Of a stretch of DNA of 64,000 nt, positions 32,571 through 41,109 are shown one piece after another. How positions within the stretch are numbered: the first letter of the stretch is position 1; each line of letters begins with the position of its first letter. Source of the stretch: Nocardia sp. MH4 (GTDB lineage: Bacteria; Actinomycetota; Actinomycetes; Mycobacteriales; Mycobacteriaceae); contig NZ_LPNR01000112.1 in the NCBI RefSeq assembly GCF_019266065.1, forward strand, positions 62,001 through 126,000, in the 5' to 3' direction. Below the pieces are notes generated by a model. It saw only the letters and a program-made list of their open reading frames with translations. It made no database searches and was not told the origin of the DNA. A program made the translations under genes and the position numbers.

Positions 32571-34010
32571 TCAGTAGGCGCGGGAGAAGATCACGCGCTT
32601 GCCGTAGGCGCTCGGCGCGGCACAGCGAACGCAGGCGCCGCTGTTCGCCTCGCCGGCCAAGGGAACGCAGCGCGGCGTCGCGGTGGTGATCGCTTTGATC
32701 TCGTTCTCGCAGCTGGGTCGCCCACAGTGGTGCGCGAGCGCCCACCCGGTCGACACCGCGACCTCGAAGGCTGCCCAGTCGTCGACGGTGCTGGTGTTCT
32801 CGTCGCGGAACGCGGTGGCGCGCGCCAGCAGGTACGCCTGGAAGTCGTCGAGGATGCCGGGCATCGTGTCGGGCAGGCTCGCCAGCTCCACGACCTGTTT
32901 GCCGTCGTCGCCGAGACGGCGGACCAGCACCGCGGTGCCCGCGGCGAGGTCGCGCGGGCCGAGTTCCAGCCGGACCGGCGCACCCCGCATCTCCCACTCG
33001 TTGAATTTCCAGCCCGGCGTGTGGTCACGGTCGTCGACGTGGACTCGGACACCGGCCGCGCGGAGCCTTCCGGCGAGTTCGCCGGCCGCGGCCAGGACGG
33101 CGGCCGCGGTGTCGCCGCGCAGGATCGGCACGATCACCACCTGGTGGGGTGCCAGCCGGGGCGGGAGTACCAGGCCGCGGTCGTCGCCGTGGGTCATGAC
33201 GATGCCACCGAGCATGCGGGTGCTCATGCCCCATGAGGTCGTGTGGCACAGCGTGTCCCGACCGTCCGCGGCCGCGTAGCTGATGCCGAAGGCCTGCGCG
33301 AAGTTGGTGCCCAGGTAGTGGGACGTGCCTGCTTGCAAGGCTTTGCCGTCCCGCATCATGGACTCGATGGTGATCGTCTCGACCGCTCCGGCGAACCGCT
33401 CGCCGGGAGTCTTCTCGCCGGGGACGACAGGCATCGCCGCCAGGTCCCGGGCGACGGTGGCGTAGATGTCGAGGGCCAGCGCGGTCTCCGCGCGCGCCTC
33501 GGCCTCGTCGGCGTGGGCGGTGTGGCCCTCCTGCCACAGGAATTCGGTGGTCCGCAGCAACATGCGCGGGCGCATCTCCCAGCGCACGACATTGGCCCAC
33601 TGATTGAGCAACAGGGGCAGATCACGGTGCGAGTCGATCCATTCGGCCATCATCTCGCCGACGATCGTCTCGCTGGTGGGTCGCACGACGAGGGGTTCTT
33701 CGAGTTCTTTCCCGCCCGCGTGGGTGACAACGGCGACTTCGGGGGCGAACCCCTCGACGTGTTCGGCTTCGCGTGCGAGATGGGACCGGGGGATCAGGAG
33801 GGGGAAGTAGGCGTTCTCGTGACCGGTGTCCTTGATGCGGCGATCGAGCTCGGCCTGTAAGAGTTCCCAGATCCGGTACCCGTACGGTCGGACGACCATG
33901 GTGCCCTTGGCCGGTCCGCGGTCGACGAGCGCCGCCCGCAGGACGACCTCGTTGTACCAGGTGGAGAAGTCGGCGCTCTGGGCGGTGATTCCGCGCTCAT
34001 CCCGTGCCAT
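32571..34010 (-). CDS. proS: Prolyl-tRNA synthetase, archaeal/eukaryotic type
   Basis: 479 residues from ATG 34010. Class II synthetase motifs: VRPYGYRIWELLQ and PLLIPRSHL (motif 1 region), VVRPTSETIVGEMM, WEMRPRMLLRTTEFLWQEGHTAH (motif 2) and GGIVMTHGDDRGLVLPP (motif 3). An anticodon-binding domain follows (VIVPILRG..VRVHVDDRDHTPGWKFNEWEMRG). The C-terminal domain has four cysteines (CGRPSC, then CVRCA), the zinc site of archaeal-type enzymes. There is no INS editing insertion, so this is not the usual bacterial ProRS of mycobacteria-like species; it is probably a second copy. No Shine-Dalgarno is obvious. Duplicate synthetases often confer drug tolerance. Confidence 0.9.
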   Translation of the reverse strand: MARDERGITAQSADFSTWYNEVVLRAALVDRGPAKGTMVVRPYGYRIWELLQAELDRRIKDTGHENAYFPLLIPRSHLAREAEHVEGFAPEVAVVTHAGGKELEEPLVVRPTSETIVGEMMAEWIDSHRDLPLLLNQWANVVRWEMRPRMLLRTTEFLWQEGHTAHADEAEARAETALALDIYATVARDLAAMPVVPGEKTPGERFAGAVETITIESMMRDGKALQAGTSHYLGTNFAQAFGISYAAADGRDTLCHTTSWGMSTRMLGGIVMTHGDDRGLVLPPRLAPHQVVIVPILRGDTAAAVLAAAGELAGRLRAAGVRVHVDDRDHTPGWKFNEWEMRGAPVRLELGPRDLAAGTAVLVRRLGDDGKQVVELASLPDTMPGILDDFQAYLLARATAFRDENTSTVDDWAAFEVAVSTGWALAHHCGRPSCENEIKAITTATPRCVPLAGEANSGACVRCAAPSAYGKRVIFSRAY

Positions 34011-34197
34011 GGCACGAGGGTATCGCCGTGGTCTACCGATTTTTCGGGCCAGGACGTGTGGTCCAGGAGGTGCCCGAGGCCTGCTGTTTCGGCACTCGGA
34101 GACCGGGGTAGTACCTGGTCGGGTCGGTGATCCATACGGGGTCGGGACCCATACCGCGGGAGACGGGATGACGGCTCTCCCGGACCAGCGGTCCGGC

Positions 34198-34260
34198 GGT
34201 TGCCGAGCGACGAAGGTGGCCCCCCGGTGGTCAGGGCGCCGAGGGACTCGCTCGGCAACC
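34198..34260 (-). repeat. Inverted repeat in the proS leader
   Basis: Perfect 13-base arms GGTTGCCGAGCGA / TCGCTCGGCAACC separated by 37 bases. As RNA they would close a long stem about 190 bases before the proS start. Confidence 0.55.
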
Positions 34261-34323
34261 GTCGATCCATGGTCGAATCCGCTCGACCCGGCCATCCGAA
34301 TCCGACCTCGCCGCGACCCAGAG

Positions 34324-34363
34324 CCCAGTGCGGGCCACCGGTGTACCGGTGGCCCGCACTGGG
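34324..34363 (-). terminator. Very strong hairpin terminator
   Basis: Perfect 19-base arms with a 2-base gap (CCCAGTGCGGGCCACCGGT and its complement), directly after the stop of the broken hydrolase and before proS. The strongest hairpin in the window. Confidence 0.75.
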
Positions 34364-34377
34364 TCTGTCGATTCTGA

Positions 34378-35138
34378 TCAGCTCAGGTGCTTGCCGAAGA
34401 ACGGCACCAGGTTCTCCAGCGCTTCCCCGGTCGGGCCGGGCTGGTCGTAGAGGTCGTAGTGCGAGGCGCCCTCGACCACCACGAGCTGCATGTCCTTCGA
34501 CGCGGCACGACCATAGAGCTCCATGCTCAACCGCGGCGAGGCGAACGCGCCCGGCTTGTCACCGATCACCACGCACAGCGGCTGGGTCAGGAAGACCTCG
34601 ACACGGTCGTAGGCGTCCCAATCGGCCAGCGCGGCCTGACGAGCGAAGTTGAAGCTCGTCTTGCCGCCGGGGGCCTGACCGCGATCGGTCTTGTAGTAGT
34701 CGGTGGCCTCGAGGACATCGATATCGGTGACCCCGGCCTGCTCGGCCGCCTCCACCGACGGCGGCAGCAAATCGTTGATCACCTGGGCCTGGCCACAGGC
34801 CTCGGCGGTGCGCCGCGCGGCGATCGCCTCGAGCATGCCCATCGGGTTGTACTCGGAGAAACCCTCCCGCATCAACCGGCCGACATTGCTGCCGACCACG
34901 GTGCCCAGTGCCTTGATCCGCCGGTCGATCTTGGCGGCCGCCACGGCGTAACCGGCGCCACCGCAGATCGTGAGCACCCCGATGGTGTCGGAGGTCTGCG
35001 CTTTGCGGCTGCCGGTGGGGTGGGCCGAGACGATGGTGGGATTCACCTTCGACTGTCGATGCCCGGCGGGAAGTAGATGTCGGTCGCGATGTCCCAGGCC
35101 CAGCCCTTGACGGCCACTGTTTCGATGCTGTCTGCCAT
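34378..35138 (-). pseudogene. Alpha/beta hydrolase (YcjY-like), frameshifted and internally deleted
   Basis: The ATG at 35138 (GAAGAAGG upstream) opens a frame reading MADSIETVAVKGWAWD..YFPPGIDSR and stopping after 32 codons; homology continues one base out of phase at VNPTIVSAHPTGS. A single lost base near 35048 explains this. Then the segment between HPTGSRKAQTS and IGVLTICGGAGYA is too short: intact relatives have roughly 60-80 residues here, including strand and helix before the nucleophile elbow, so an internal in-frame deletion of about 200 bases is inferred. The rest (YYKTDRGQAPGG, VVIGDKPGAF, GASHYDLYDQP) is well preserved. Recent inactivation is likely. Confidence 0.8.
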
Positions 35139-35226
35139 GACCTTCTTCTCTCTCGTCGGCTAGCTATTCATCGGCTACGACACCAAGCTATGCCGGTTTC
35201 GGCAGAACAAGAAGGTCAGAAGGGTT

Positions 35227-35248
35227 CCTGGGAACGATCCTTCCCAGG
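35227..35248. promoter_or_regulatory. Perfect inverted repeat CCTGGGAA-N6-TTCCCAGG, candidate operator
   Basis: Eight-base arms and a CGATCC spacer, 89-110 bases upstream of the broken hydrolase start. Shares TCCTGGGAACGA with the site upstream of the flavin monooxygenase. Confidence 0.5.
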
Positions 35249-35429
35249 CAGGGCGGAAACCAGCATCCGAAAACTCCACTGCGCGCTTGCAAGTCGCAAT
35301 CTGCGAAGCTCGGGTACTATCGCCGTCGGGGGAGCGCGAGATGTCCGATGGTCTGCTTAGTATGTCGCAGGCACCGGCAGCTTCGGCTGCCTCATCAACG
35401 CCATACACGACATCTCCAGGGGATGAAAC

Positions 35430-36242
35430 TTGATCGACACGACACCGCACCCCACCCCCCGGAGCCGCTTCGCGCGGCGCTCCGGCATCACTTCGATCGT
35501 CGCGGCCGCTGCTCTCTGCGCCGCGCTCGTCACCGGCTGCACCAAGGACGACGCCACCACCACGGCGGCGCCGCCGACCGGTCAGCTGCCCGACGGCGCG
35601 CAGATCGTGAAGGAGTCGGCGAAGACCACGCAGACCCTGCACACCGTGCACCTGAAGATCGACGTGAAGAACCTGCCGAACCTGCCCGTGGAGACCGTCT
35701 CGGCCGACGTCACCAACGAGACCCAGGGTTCCGGCGCCGCGATGGGCGAGGCGAAGGTCAAGCTCAAGCCGGAGGCCGACTTCACCGAGTCGAAGTTCCT
35801 CGTGGTGGACAAGGTCCTCTACACCCAGGCCGGTGGCCGCTACGTGCCCGCAGGCCCGGCGGAGAAGGTCTACGATCCGGGCGTCATCCTGGACAAGGAC
35901 AAGGGCATCGCGAACGTGATCGCCAACGTCCAGAACCCGAAGACCGAGGGCCGCGAAGTCATCGACGGCATCAACACCGTCAAGGTCACCGGCACCATCG
36001 ATGCCGCCGTGATCGACCCGATCGTGCCTCGCGTCGGCGAGAACGCCGGCACCATGCCGATCACCCTGTGGATCCAGGACACCGCGCCGCCCGCCTCGGA
36101 TTCGACCAAGCCGTCGGACGCCGCGTCCACCGGTGAGGGCCCGAATCTCGTTCGCGCCGTAGTGAAGAAGGACCAGGGCGAGGTCACCGTCGGCCTGTCC
36201 AACTGGGCCAAGCCGGTCAACATCGTCAAGCCGGCCGGCTGA
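35430..36242 (+). CDS. LppX/LprAFG-family lipoprotein (LprG-like)
   Basis: 270 residues from a TTG start eight bases after CAGGGG; no better codon is in frame. Lipoprotein signal with basic N-terminus, Ala/Ile/Val core and lipobox VTGC (cysteine ~37). The mature part matches the LppX_LprAFG family: LHTVHLKIDVKNLPNLP, SKFLVVDKVLYTQ, YDPGVILDKDKGIANV and ITLWIQDTAPP. In mycobacteria these proteins have a hydrophobic pocket and carry triacylated lipids, such as lipoarabinomannan precursors, across the periplasm. The P55 transporter that usually accompanies LprG is absent; the next genes form a polyketide/lipid cluster, which raises the possibility that it carries their product (inference). Confidence 0.88.
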   Translation: MIDTTPHPTPRSRFARRSGITSIVAAAALCAALVTGCTKDDATTTAAPPTGQLPDGAQIVKESAKTTQTLHTVHLKIDVKNLPNLPVETVSADVTNETQGSGAAMGEAKVKLKPEADFTESKFLVVDKVLYTQAGGRYVPAGPAEKVYDPGVILDKDKGIANVIANVQNPKTEGREVIDGINTVKVTGTIDAAVIDPIVPRVGENAGTMPITLWIQDTAPPASDSTKPSDAASTGEGPNLVRAVVKKDQGEVTVGLSNWAKPVNIVKPAG

Positions 36243-36493
36243 TCCGAGCCGACCGAACCGGATAGTCACCCACCGGTCCGGGGACCGCGGAGCCTGGCAC
36301 GCAGTGCCGTCCGCAGCCCCGGGCCGGTGTGTCGTCTGGGTGTCGCCTGCGGCAACCGGCGCTTCGAGCCGCGGACGCGGCACCAATAAGAGAATGTTCA
36401 GCGAGATGCAAGGCGCCACAAGGACTATACGTGTCGGGACGCTGGTCGGCAGGCAACACGCATCGAACGCCGATCGACACGGAGGAAGAACAA

Positions 36494-37960
36494 ATGACGA
36501 TCGATGATCGACCTGATGAAGAGGAGCGCGAGCTCCCGCCACCGCCCGGCCCTGGGGGTCGGCCTCCCGTCAACAACGTATGGGTCTTTAACGGCAGAGC
36601 CTACGACCTGAGTGACTGGATCTCCAAGCATCCAGGCGGTGAATTCTTCATCGGCCGGACGAAGAACCGCGATATCACCTCGATCATCGGTTCCTACCAC
36701 CGTGATCCGGAAAAAATCGCGCGGATGATCGAGCGTTACAGCCTCGGTCGCGATGCCACCCCCGAAGACATCCACCCGAAGAACAACGCGCCCGACTTCC
36801 TGTTCAAGGAAGGCTTCAACAGCTGGGACGACACGCCGAAGTACAAGTTCGACAACAAGAGCGACCTCCTGCATCAGGTCAAGGCCCGGATCAAGGAACC
36901 CGAGTTGGCGGCCCGCCTGAAGCGGATGGACCGCGCGTTCGACATCGTCGTCGCCGTGTTGATCTTCCTGTATTTTGCCGTGCAGGGCCTGCGCCTGTGG
37001 GACACCAGCTGGATGCCGTTGCCGGTCTTCGTGATCGCGATGGTGCTGCTGCGCAGCTCGCTGGCCGGATTCGGCCACTACGCGATCCACCGGGCGCAGA
37101 AAGGGCTCAACAAGTACGCGGTGAACGCGTTCGACATGAACTATGTCGCACTGTCTTTCGTCACCGCCGACGGCCACGCCCTGCTGCACCACCCGCACAC
37201 GCAGAGTGAAGTCGACATCAAGAAGAACGTCTTCACGATGATGATGCAGGTGCCGCGCCTGTACCGGGTGCCCGTGCACACCGTGCACAAGTTCGGACAT
37301 CTGCTGACGGGCATGATCATTCGCCTGCTCGATGTCTGCCGGCTCACCCGCAAGGTGGGCATCAAGGACATGTACGGCACCTGGCGCGGCGCGCTGCCGC
37401 ACTTCATCGGTTCGTTCGGCGTGCGGTTCCTGCTGGTGGCCGAGGTCGTCGTCTTCACCCTCGCGGGTGACTTCTGGGCCTGGGCGCTGCAATTCGTGAT
37501 CACTCTGTGGATCAGCACGTTCATGGTGGTGGCCAGCCACGACTTCGAGGTGCCGACCGAGGAACTGCACACCGAGACCGAGGACTGGGCGGTCAACCAG
37601 CTCGAGCAGGCCTACGACCTGACCGTGGTCGGCAACAAGTACGTCGACTGCTTCCTCTCCGCCGGTCTGAGCTCGCACCGGGTGCATCACGTACTTCCGT
37701 TCCAGCGCAGCGGCTTCGCCAATATCGCCACCGAGGACGTGGTGCGCGAGGAGGCCGCGAAGTTCGGCGTGGAGTGGCTGCCCGCGAAGAGCTTCTTCGG
37801 AGATCGTTTCCCCAAGCTGTGCCGGACCTACCTGCTCGCGCCCTCGCGTGAGGCCGAGGAGAACCGGTGGGGATTCGTGCGCGAGCACTGCGCACCCACA
37901 GCGCTGAAGACCTGTGTGACCTACACGGTGCAGGGCTTCACCGGCATCGGAACCGTCTGA
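36494..37960 (+). CDS. Cytochrome b5 domain fused to membrane fatty-acid desaturase
   Basis: 488 residues, ATG with GGAGGAAG upstream. Residues ~25-95 are a cytochrome b5 domain with heme ligand in SKHPGGEFF (HPGG 46-49) and a second His in SYHRDPEK. Residues ~140-470 are a membrane desaturase/hydroxylase: hydrophobic segments at ~152-170, 178-192, 305-325 and 330-350, with histidine clusters GHYAIHRAQKG, HALLHHPHTQ and SSHRVHHVLPF that bind the di-iron centre. Front-end desaturases and sphingolipid hydroxylases share this fused layout. It sits 48 bases upstream of a type III PKS and probably modifies that enzyme's acyl starter or product. Confidence 0.9.
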   Translation: MTIDDRPDEEERELPPPPGPGGRPPVNNVWVFNGRAYDLSDWISKHPGGEFFIGRTKNRDITSIIGSYHRDPEKIARMIERYSLGRDATPEDIHPKNNAPDFLFKEGFNSWDDTPKYKFDNKSDLLHQVKARIKEPELAARLKRMDRAFDIVVAVLIFLYFAVQGLRLWDTSWMPLPVFVIAMVLLRSSLAGFGHYAIHRAQKGLNKYAVNAFDMNYVALSFVTADGHALLHHPHTQSEVDIKKNVFTMMMQVPRLYRVPVHTVHKFGHLLTGMIIRLLDVCRLTRKVGIKDMYGTWRGALPHFIGSFGVRFLLVAEVVVFTLAGDFWAWALQFVITLWISTFMVVASHDFEVPTEELHTETEDWAVNQLEQAYDLTVVGNKYVDCFLSAGLSSHRVHHVLPFQRSGFANIATEDVVREEAAKFGVEWLPAKSFFGDRFPKLCRTYLLAPSREAEENRWGFVREHCAPTALKTCVTYTVQGFTGIGTV

Positions 37961-38008
37961 ACCGATTCCGCTGCCACGTTCAATTCTGTTTCGAAAGGAT
38001 TTGTGCCC

Positions 38009-39178
38009 GTGTCTGTTTCCTTTGACCTGCTCCGCACGGCCGACGTCGAGCGCGGGCACGACCTGCTACCGCCCGCCCCGCCGACCACCGTCGGCGTGAT
38101 CGAAGCGGTCGCCACCGGATCGCCCGAACTCGTGGTCGACCAGACCGTGAACGCGGGCCGGGTCGCCGAGCTGTTCTCCGATCCCGCACAGCGCCAGCGT
38201 ATTCCGCGGATCTACCAGAAGACCCGGATCGACACCCGGCACCTGGCGATCGACCCGCTCGATCCGGAGTTCCTCGCGTTCAGCCGTCGCCCCGGCACCA
38301 TCCGGGACCGGATGAACCTGTTCTTCGAGCACGCGGTGCCGCTCGCGGTCGACGTGGCCAGGCGGGCCGTCGCCGGCCTGGAGAACCCCGCCGACGACAT
38401 CGGTCAGCTGATCTTCGTGACCAGCACCGGCTTCATCGCCCCCGGCGTCGACGTCGCGGTGGTCAAGCAGCTGGGGCTGTCGCCGACGGTGGGCCGCATG
38501 GTCATCAACTTCATGGGCTGTGCCGCCGCGATGAACGGCATCCGCGCCGCCACCGACTATGTCCGGGCGCACCCGGACAAGAAGGCGATGGTGCTGTGCA
38601 TCGAGCTGAGCTCGGTGAACGCGGTGTTCGACGACGACGTCAACGACGTCATCACCCACAGCCTCTTCGGTGACGGGTGCGGCGCGGTGGTGATCGGCGC
38701 CAACCAGGTGCACCAGCCGCTGGCGGCGGGCAGCATCGTGATCCGCGACAGCTTCAGCCACCTGTTCGACGACGCGGAGGACGGCATCGTGCTCGGCGTG
38801 AAGGACGCGGGCATCACCTGCGAGCTGGCGACCAGCCTGCCCGACTACATCTACCGCGGGGTGGATCCGGTGGTGACCGAGGTGCTCGCGCGCAACGGCC
38901 TGGGCAAGGACGACATCGATCTGTGGGCGATCCACCCCGGCGGGCCCCGCATCATCGAGGAGTCGGCGCACTCGCTGGGGATCCCGGCCGAGGCGGCGGC
39001 GCCGAGCTGGGAGGTGCTCGCCGAGCACGGCAACATGCTGAGTGTCTCGCTGATCTTCGTGCTGGAGCGGATGATCCGCGACGCACGTTCGGCGGCACCG
39101 ATTTCCACCGGGGTGGCGTTCTCGTTCGCGCCCGGTGTCACCCTCGAGGGCATCGTGTTCGATGTCATCCGCAGCTGA
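38009..39178 (+). CDS. Type III polyketide synthase (chalcone-synthase-like)
   Basis: 389 residues from GTG 38009, nine bases after GAAAGGA; GTG 38003 is too close. The catalytic triad is complete: Cys171 in NFMGCAAAMNG, His309 in AIHPGGPRI and Asn342 in EHGNMLS. The chain extends an acyl-CoA starter with malonyl-CoA units to pyrones or resorcinols; mycobacterial PKS18-like relatives accept long-chain starters. It lies between a desaturase and an ABC exporter, 11 bases from the latter, so starter modification, chain extension and export appear to be encoded together. Confidence 0.93.
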   Translation: MSVSFDLLRTADVERGHDLLPPAPPTTVGVIEAVATGSPELVVDQTVNAGRVAELFSDPAQRQRIPRIYQKTRIDTRHLAIDPLDPEFLAFSRRPGTIRDRMNLFFEHAVPLAVDVARRAVAGLENPADDIGQLIFVTSTGFIAPGVDVAVVKQLGLSPTVGRMVINFMGCAAAMNGIRAATDYVRAHPDKKAMVLCIELSSVNAVFDDDVNDVITHSLFGDGCGAVVIGANQVHQPLAAGSIVIRDSFSHLFDDAEDGIVLGVKDAGITCELATSLPDYIYRGVDPVVTEVLARNGLGKDDIDLWAIHPGGPRIIEESAHSLGIPAEAAAPSWEVLAEHGNMLSVSLIFVLERMIRDARSAAPISTGVAFSFAPGVTLEGIVFDVIRS

Positions 39179-39189
39179 GAGCACCCGCT

Positions 39190-41055
39190 ATGCATCTTCT
39201 CCGTTTTCTCGCCGCGCTCTCGCCGGCCAGGATCGCGGCCGTGGTGGCCGCGGGCCTGATCTGCGGTGTGGCCAACACCTACCTGGTGACGCTGATCAAC
39301 GCGGTCGTCTCACCGAAGCCACAGCCCGACCATCTGCTGCTGCGTTTCGGGCTGACCGGCTTGGTGATCCTGGTCAGCGGGGTGGCGTCGCAGGTGCTGC
39401 TGATCCGGCTGTCGCAGGACGCGATCTTCCGGCTGCGCAGTGACCTGAGCTCCGGGATCGTCTCGGCGCCACTGGAACACCTGGAACGGCTCGGTATGCA
39501 CCGCCTGATGGCGACACTCACCGAGGACGTGCGGTCGCTGTCGCAGGCCGTGACCGCCATTCCGTCGATCTGCGTCGACGTGGCGACCATCATCGGCTGC
39601 TTCGTGTTCCTGGCCATCGTGTCGGGGCCGATCTTCGCGGTGACGGTGGCGGGCACCTTGGTCGGCATCGCGTGTGTCGAACTGGTACTCAAGCAGGTGC
39701 GCGGGATCTACCGCGAGGCCCGCGAGAACGAGGACGCGCTGCTGCGTTCGTTCCAGGCCGTCACGCTCGGCATCAAGGAACTGAAGCTGCACCGTGGCCG
39801 GCGCCGGGACTTCATGGATCGGCATCTGCTCGGATCGGCGGGCACGCTGCGTGATCAGAACACCGACGCGGGCTCGAAGTTCTCCTACGCGCAGGGTTTC
39901 GGCCAGGCGCTGCAGCTGGCGACGATGGCGCTGATCCTGTTCGTCGTCGCGGCGGCCCTGGAGCTGCCACGGGACACGATGGTCGGCTACGTGCTGGTCA
40001 CCACGTTCCTGGCGATGCCGATGCAGAACTTCATGCACCGCATCCCGGACCTGCTGCGTGGCGATGTCGCGCTGGCCAAGATCCGGGCGATGAACCTGTC
40101 GATGGAGACCCTGCACGACGAGGAGCTTTTGCCGTACACCGAGCGTCCAGTGGCAGGGGAGGCCAAACTGGAACTGACCAATGTCAGCTACGTGTACCGC
40201 GCCGAGGCTCCGTCGCCCGTGCCACCGCCGCCGGGAGCGCATCCGGCCGGACCGGGTGGACCACCCGAGCGTGGGGGACATCCGCCGCGTCCGGGAATGC
40301 CACCGCGCGACGGCAACGGCAGGCCGGGCCACGGCGGGCCGCATCCCGCCCATCCCGGTGCGCATCCGGGTGCCGGGCAGCCGGATGTCAACGGTAAGAA
40401 CTGGATCGACCACGGTGGCACCGATGTGCGACCGCTGGCGCCGCCGCCCGGACTCGACGAGTCCGAGGACGCCGGCTTCCGGCTCGGTCCGATCGACCTG
40501 GTTTTCGAACCGGGGCAGATCACGTTCATCGTCGGTGGCAACGGCAGCGGGAAGTCGACGCTGGCCAAGCTCATCACCGGTCTGTACGTGCCACGCTCGG
40601 GGTCGTTGTCGCTCAACGGGGAGAGGATCGACCACGACAACATCGAGTGGTACCGGCAGAATTCGTCGGCGGTGTTCACCGATTTCCATCTGTTCGAGGA
40701 CTACCTGGGCTTCGACCGTCCCGGTATCGACGCCGAGGTCCAGCGGTATCTCGAGGAGCTGCAGATCGCGCACAAGGTGAAGGTGCGCGACGGTCGGCTC
40801 TCGACCGTCGACCTGTCGCAAGGGCAGCGCAAGCGGCTGGCATTGCTCACCGCGCTGCTCGAGGACCGGCAGATCTACGTCTTCGACGAATGGGCCGCCG
40901 ATCAGGAGCCGCGCTTCCGCGAGGTCTTCTATCGCGAGATCCTCACGGATCTGAAGCGGCGCGGCAAGACGGTCATCGTGATCACCCACGACGACCGCTA
41001 CTTCGACTGCGCCGACCAGTTGGTGAAGCTGGACTTCGGTCTGGTCGCGGCGTAG
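39190..41055 (+). CDS. ABC exporter of the cyclic-peptide (SyrD/PvdE) family with an inserted Pro/Gly/His linker
   Basis: 621 residues: membrane domain ~1-310 with six hydrophobic segments, then a nucleotide-binding domain with Walker A GGNGSGKST (449-457), signature LSQGQRKR and Walker B YVFDEWAADQEP. Membrane and ATPase parts on one chain with EWAADQEP belong to the family that exports cyclic peptides and siderophores. Between the first ATPase strand (KLELTNVSYVYRAE) and FRLGPIDLVF lies about 90 residues of Pro/Gly/His-rich sequence, absent from ordinary members. Last gene of the cluster; a terminator follows. Likely exporter of the polyketide product. Confidence 0.9.
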   Translation: MHLLRFLAALSPARIAAVVAAGLICGVANTYLVTLINAVVSPKPQPDHLLLRFGLTGLVILVSGVASQVLLIRLSQDAIFRLRSDLSSGIVSAPLEHLERLGMHRLMATLTEDVRSLSQAVTAIPSICVDVATIIGCFVFLAIVSGPIFAVTVAGTLVGIACVELVLKQVRGIYREARENEDALLRSFQAVTLGIKELKLHRGRRRDFMDRHLLGSAGTLRDQNTDAGSKFSYAQGFGQALQLATMALILFVVAAALELPRDTMVGYVLVTTFLAMPMQNFMHRIPDLLRGDVALAKIRAMNLSMETLHDEELLPYTERPVAGEAKLELTNVSYVYRAEAPSPVPPPPGAHPAGPGGPPERGGHPPRPGMPPRDGNGRPGHGGPHPAHPGAHPGAGQPDVNGKNWIDHGGTDVRPLAPPPGLDESEDAGFRLGPIDLVFEPGQITFIVGGNGSGKSTLAKLITGLYVPRSGSLSLNGERIDHDNIEWYRQNSSAVFTDFHLFEDYLGFDRPGIDAEVQRYLEELQIAHKVKVRDGRLSTVDLSQGQRKRLALLTALLEDRQIYVFDEWAADQEPRFREVFYREILTDLKRRGKTVIVITHDDRYFDCADQLVKLDFGLVAA

Positions 41056-41068
41056 GCAGGCTCGTCGG

Positions 41069-41101
41069 ACGCCGGTCCGGTCCTTGGGACCGGGCCGGCG
41101 T
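41069..41101. terminator. Bidirectional hairpin terminator
   Basis: 15-base arms ACGCCGGTCCGGTCC / GGACCGGGCCGGCGT with a single mismatch and a 3-base loop, between the convergent ABC exporter and gpgS. Confidence 0.7.
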
Positions 41102-41109
41102 TCGTCGTG

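Larger units (their letters stand above)
34011..34377 (-). other. Structured upstream region of proS
   Basis: 367 bases without a gene. It holds, in order along the minus strand, a strong terminator for the upstream hydrolase, a 13-base inverted repeat, a 7-base hairpin (CCGGACC-AGC-GGTCCGG near 34180-34196) and about 170 bases of leader with no open frame. A structured mRNA leader is possible. I found no T-box consensus in the correct orientation. Confidence 0.5.

Noticed and set aside
34141..34200. T-box element in front of proS
   Set aside because: An ACCGCGGG stretch resembles the T-box core, but it lies on the wrong strand for proS and the surrounding consensus is missing.
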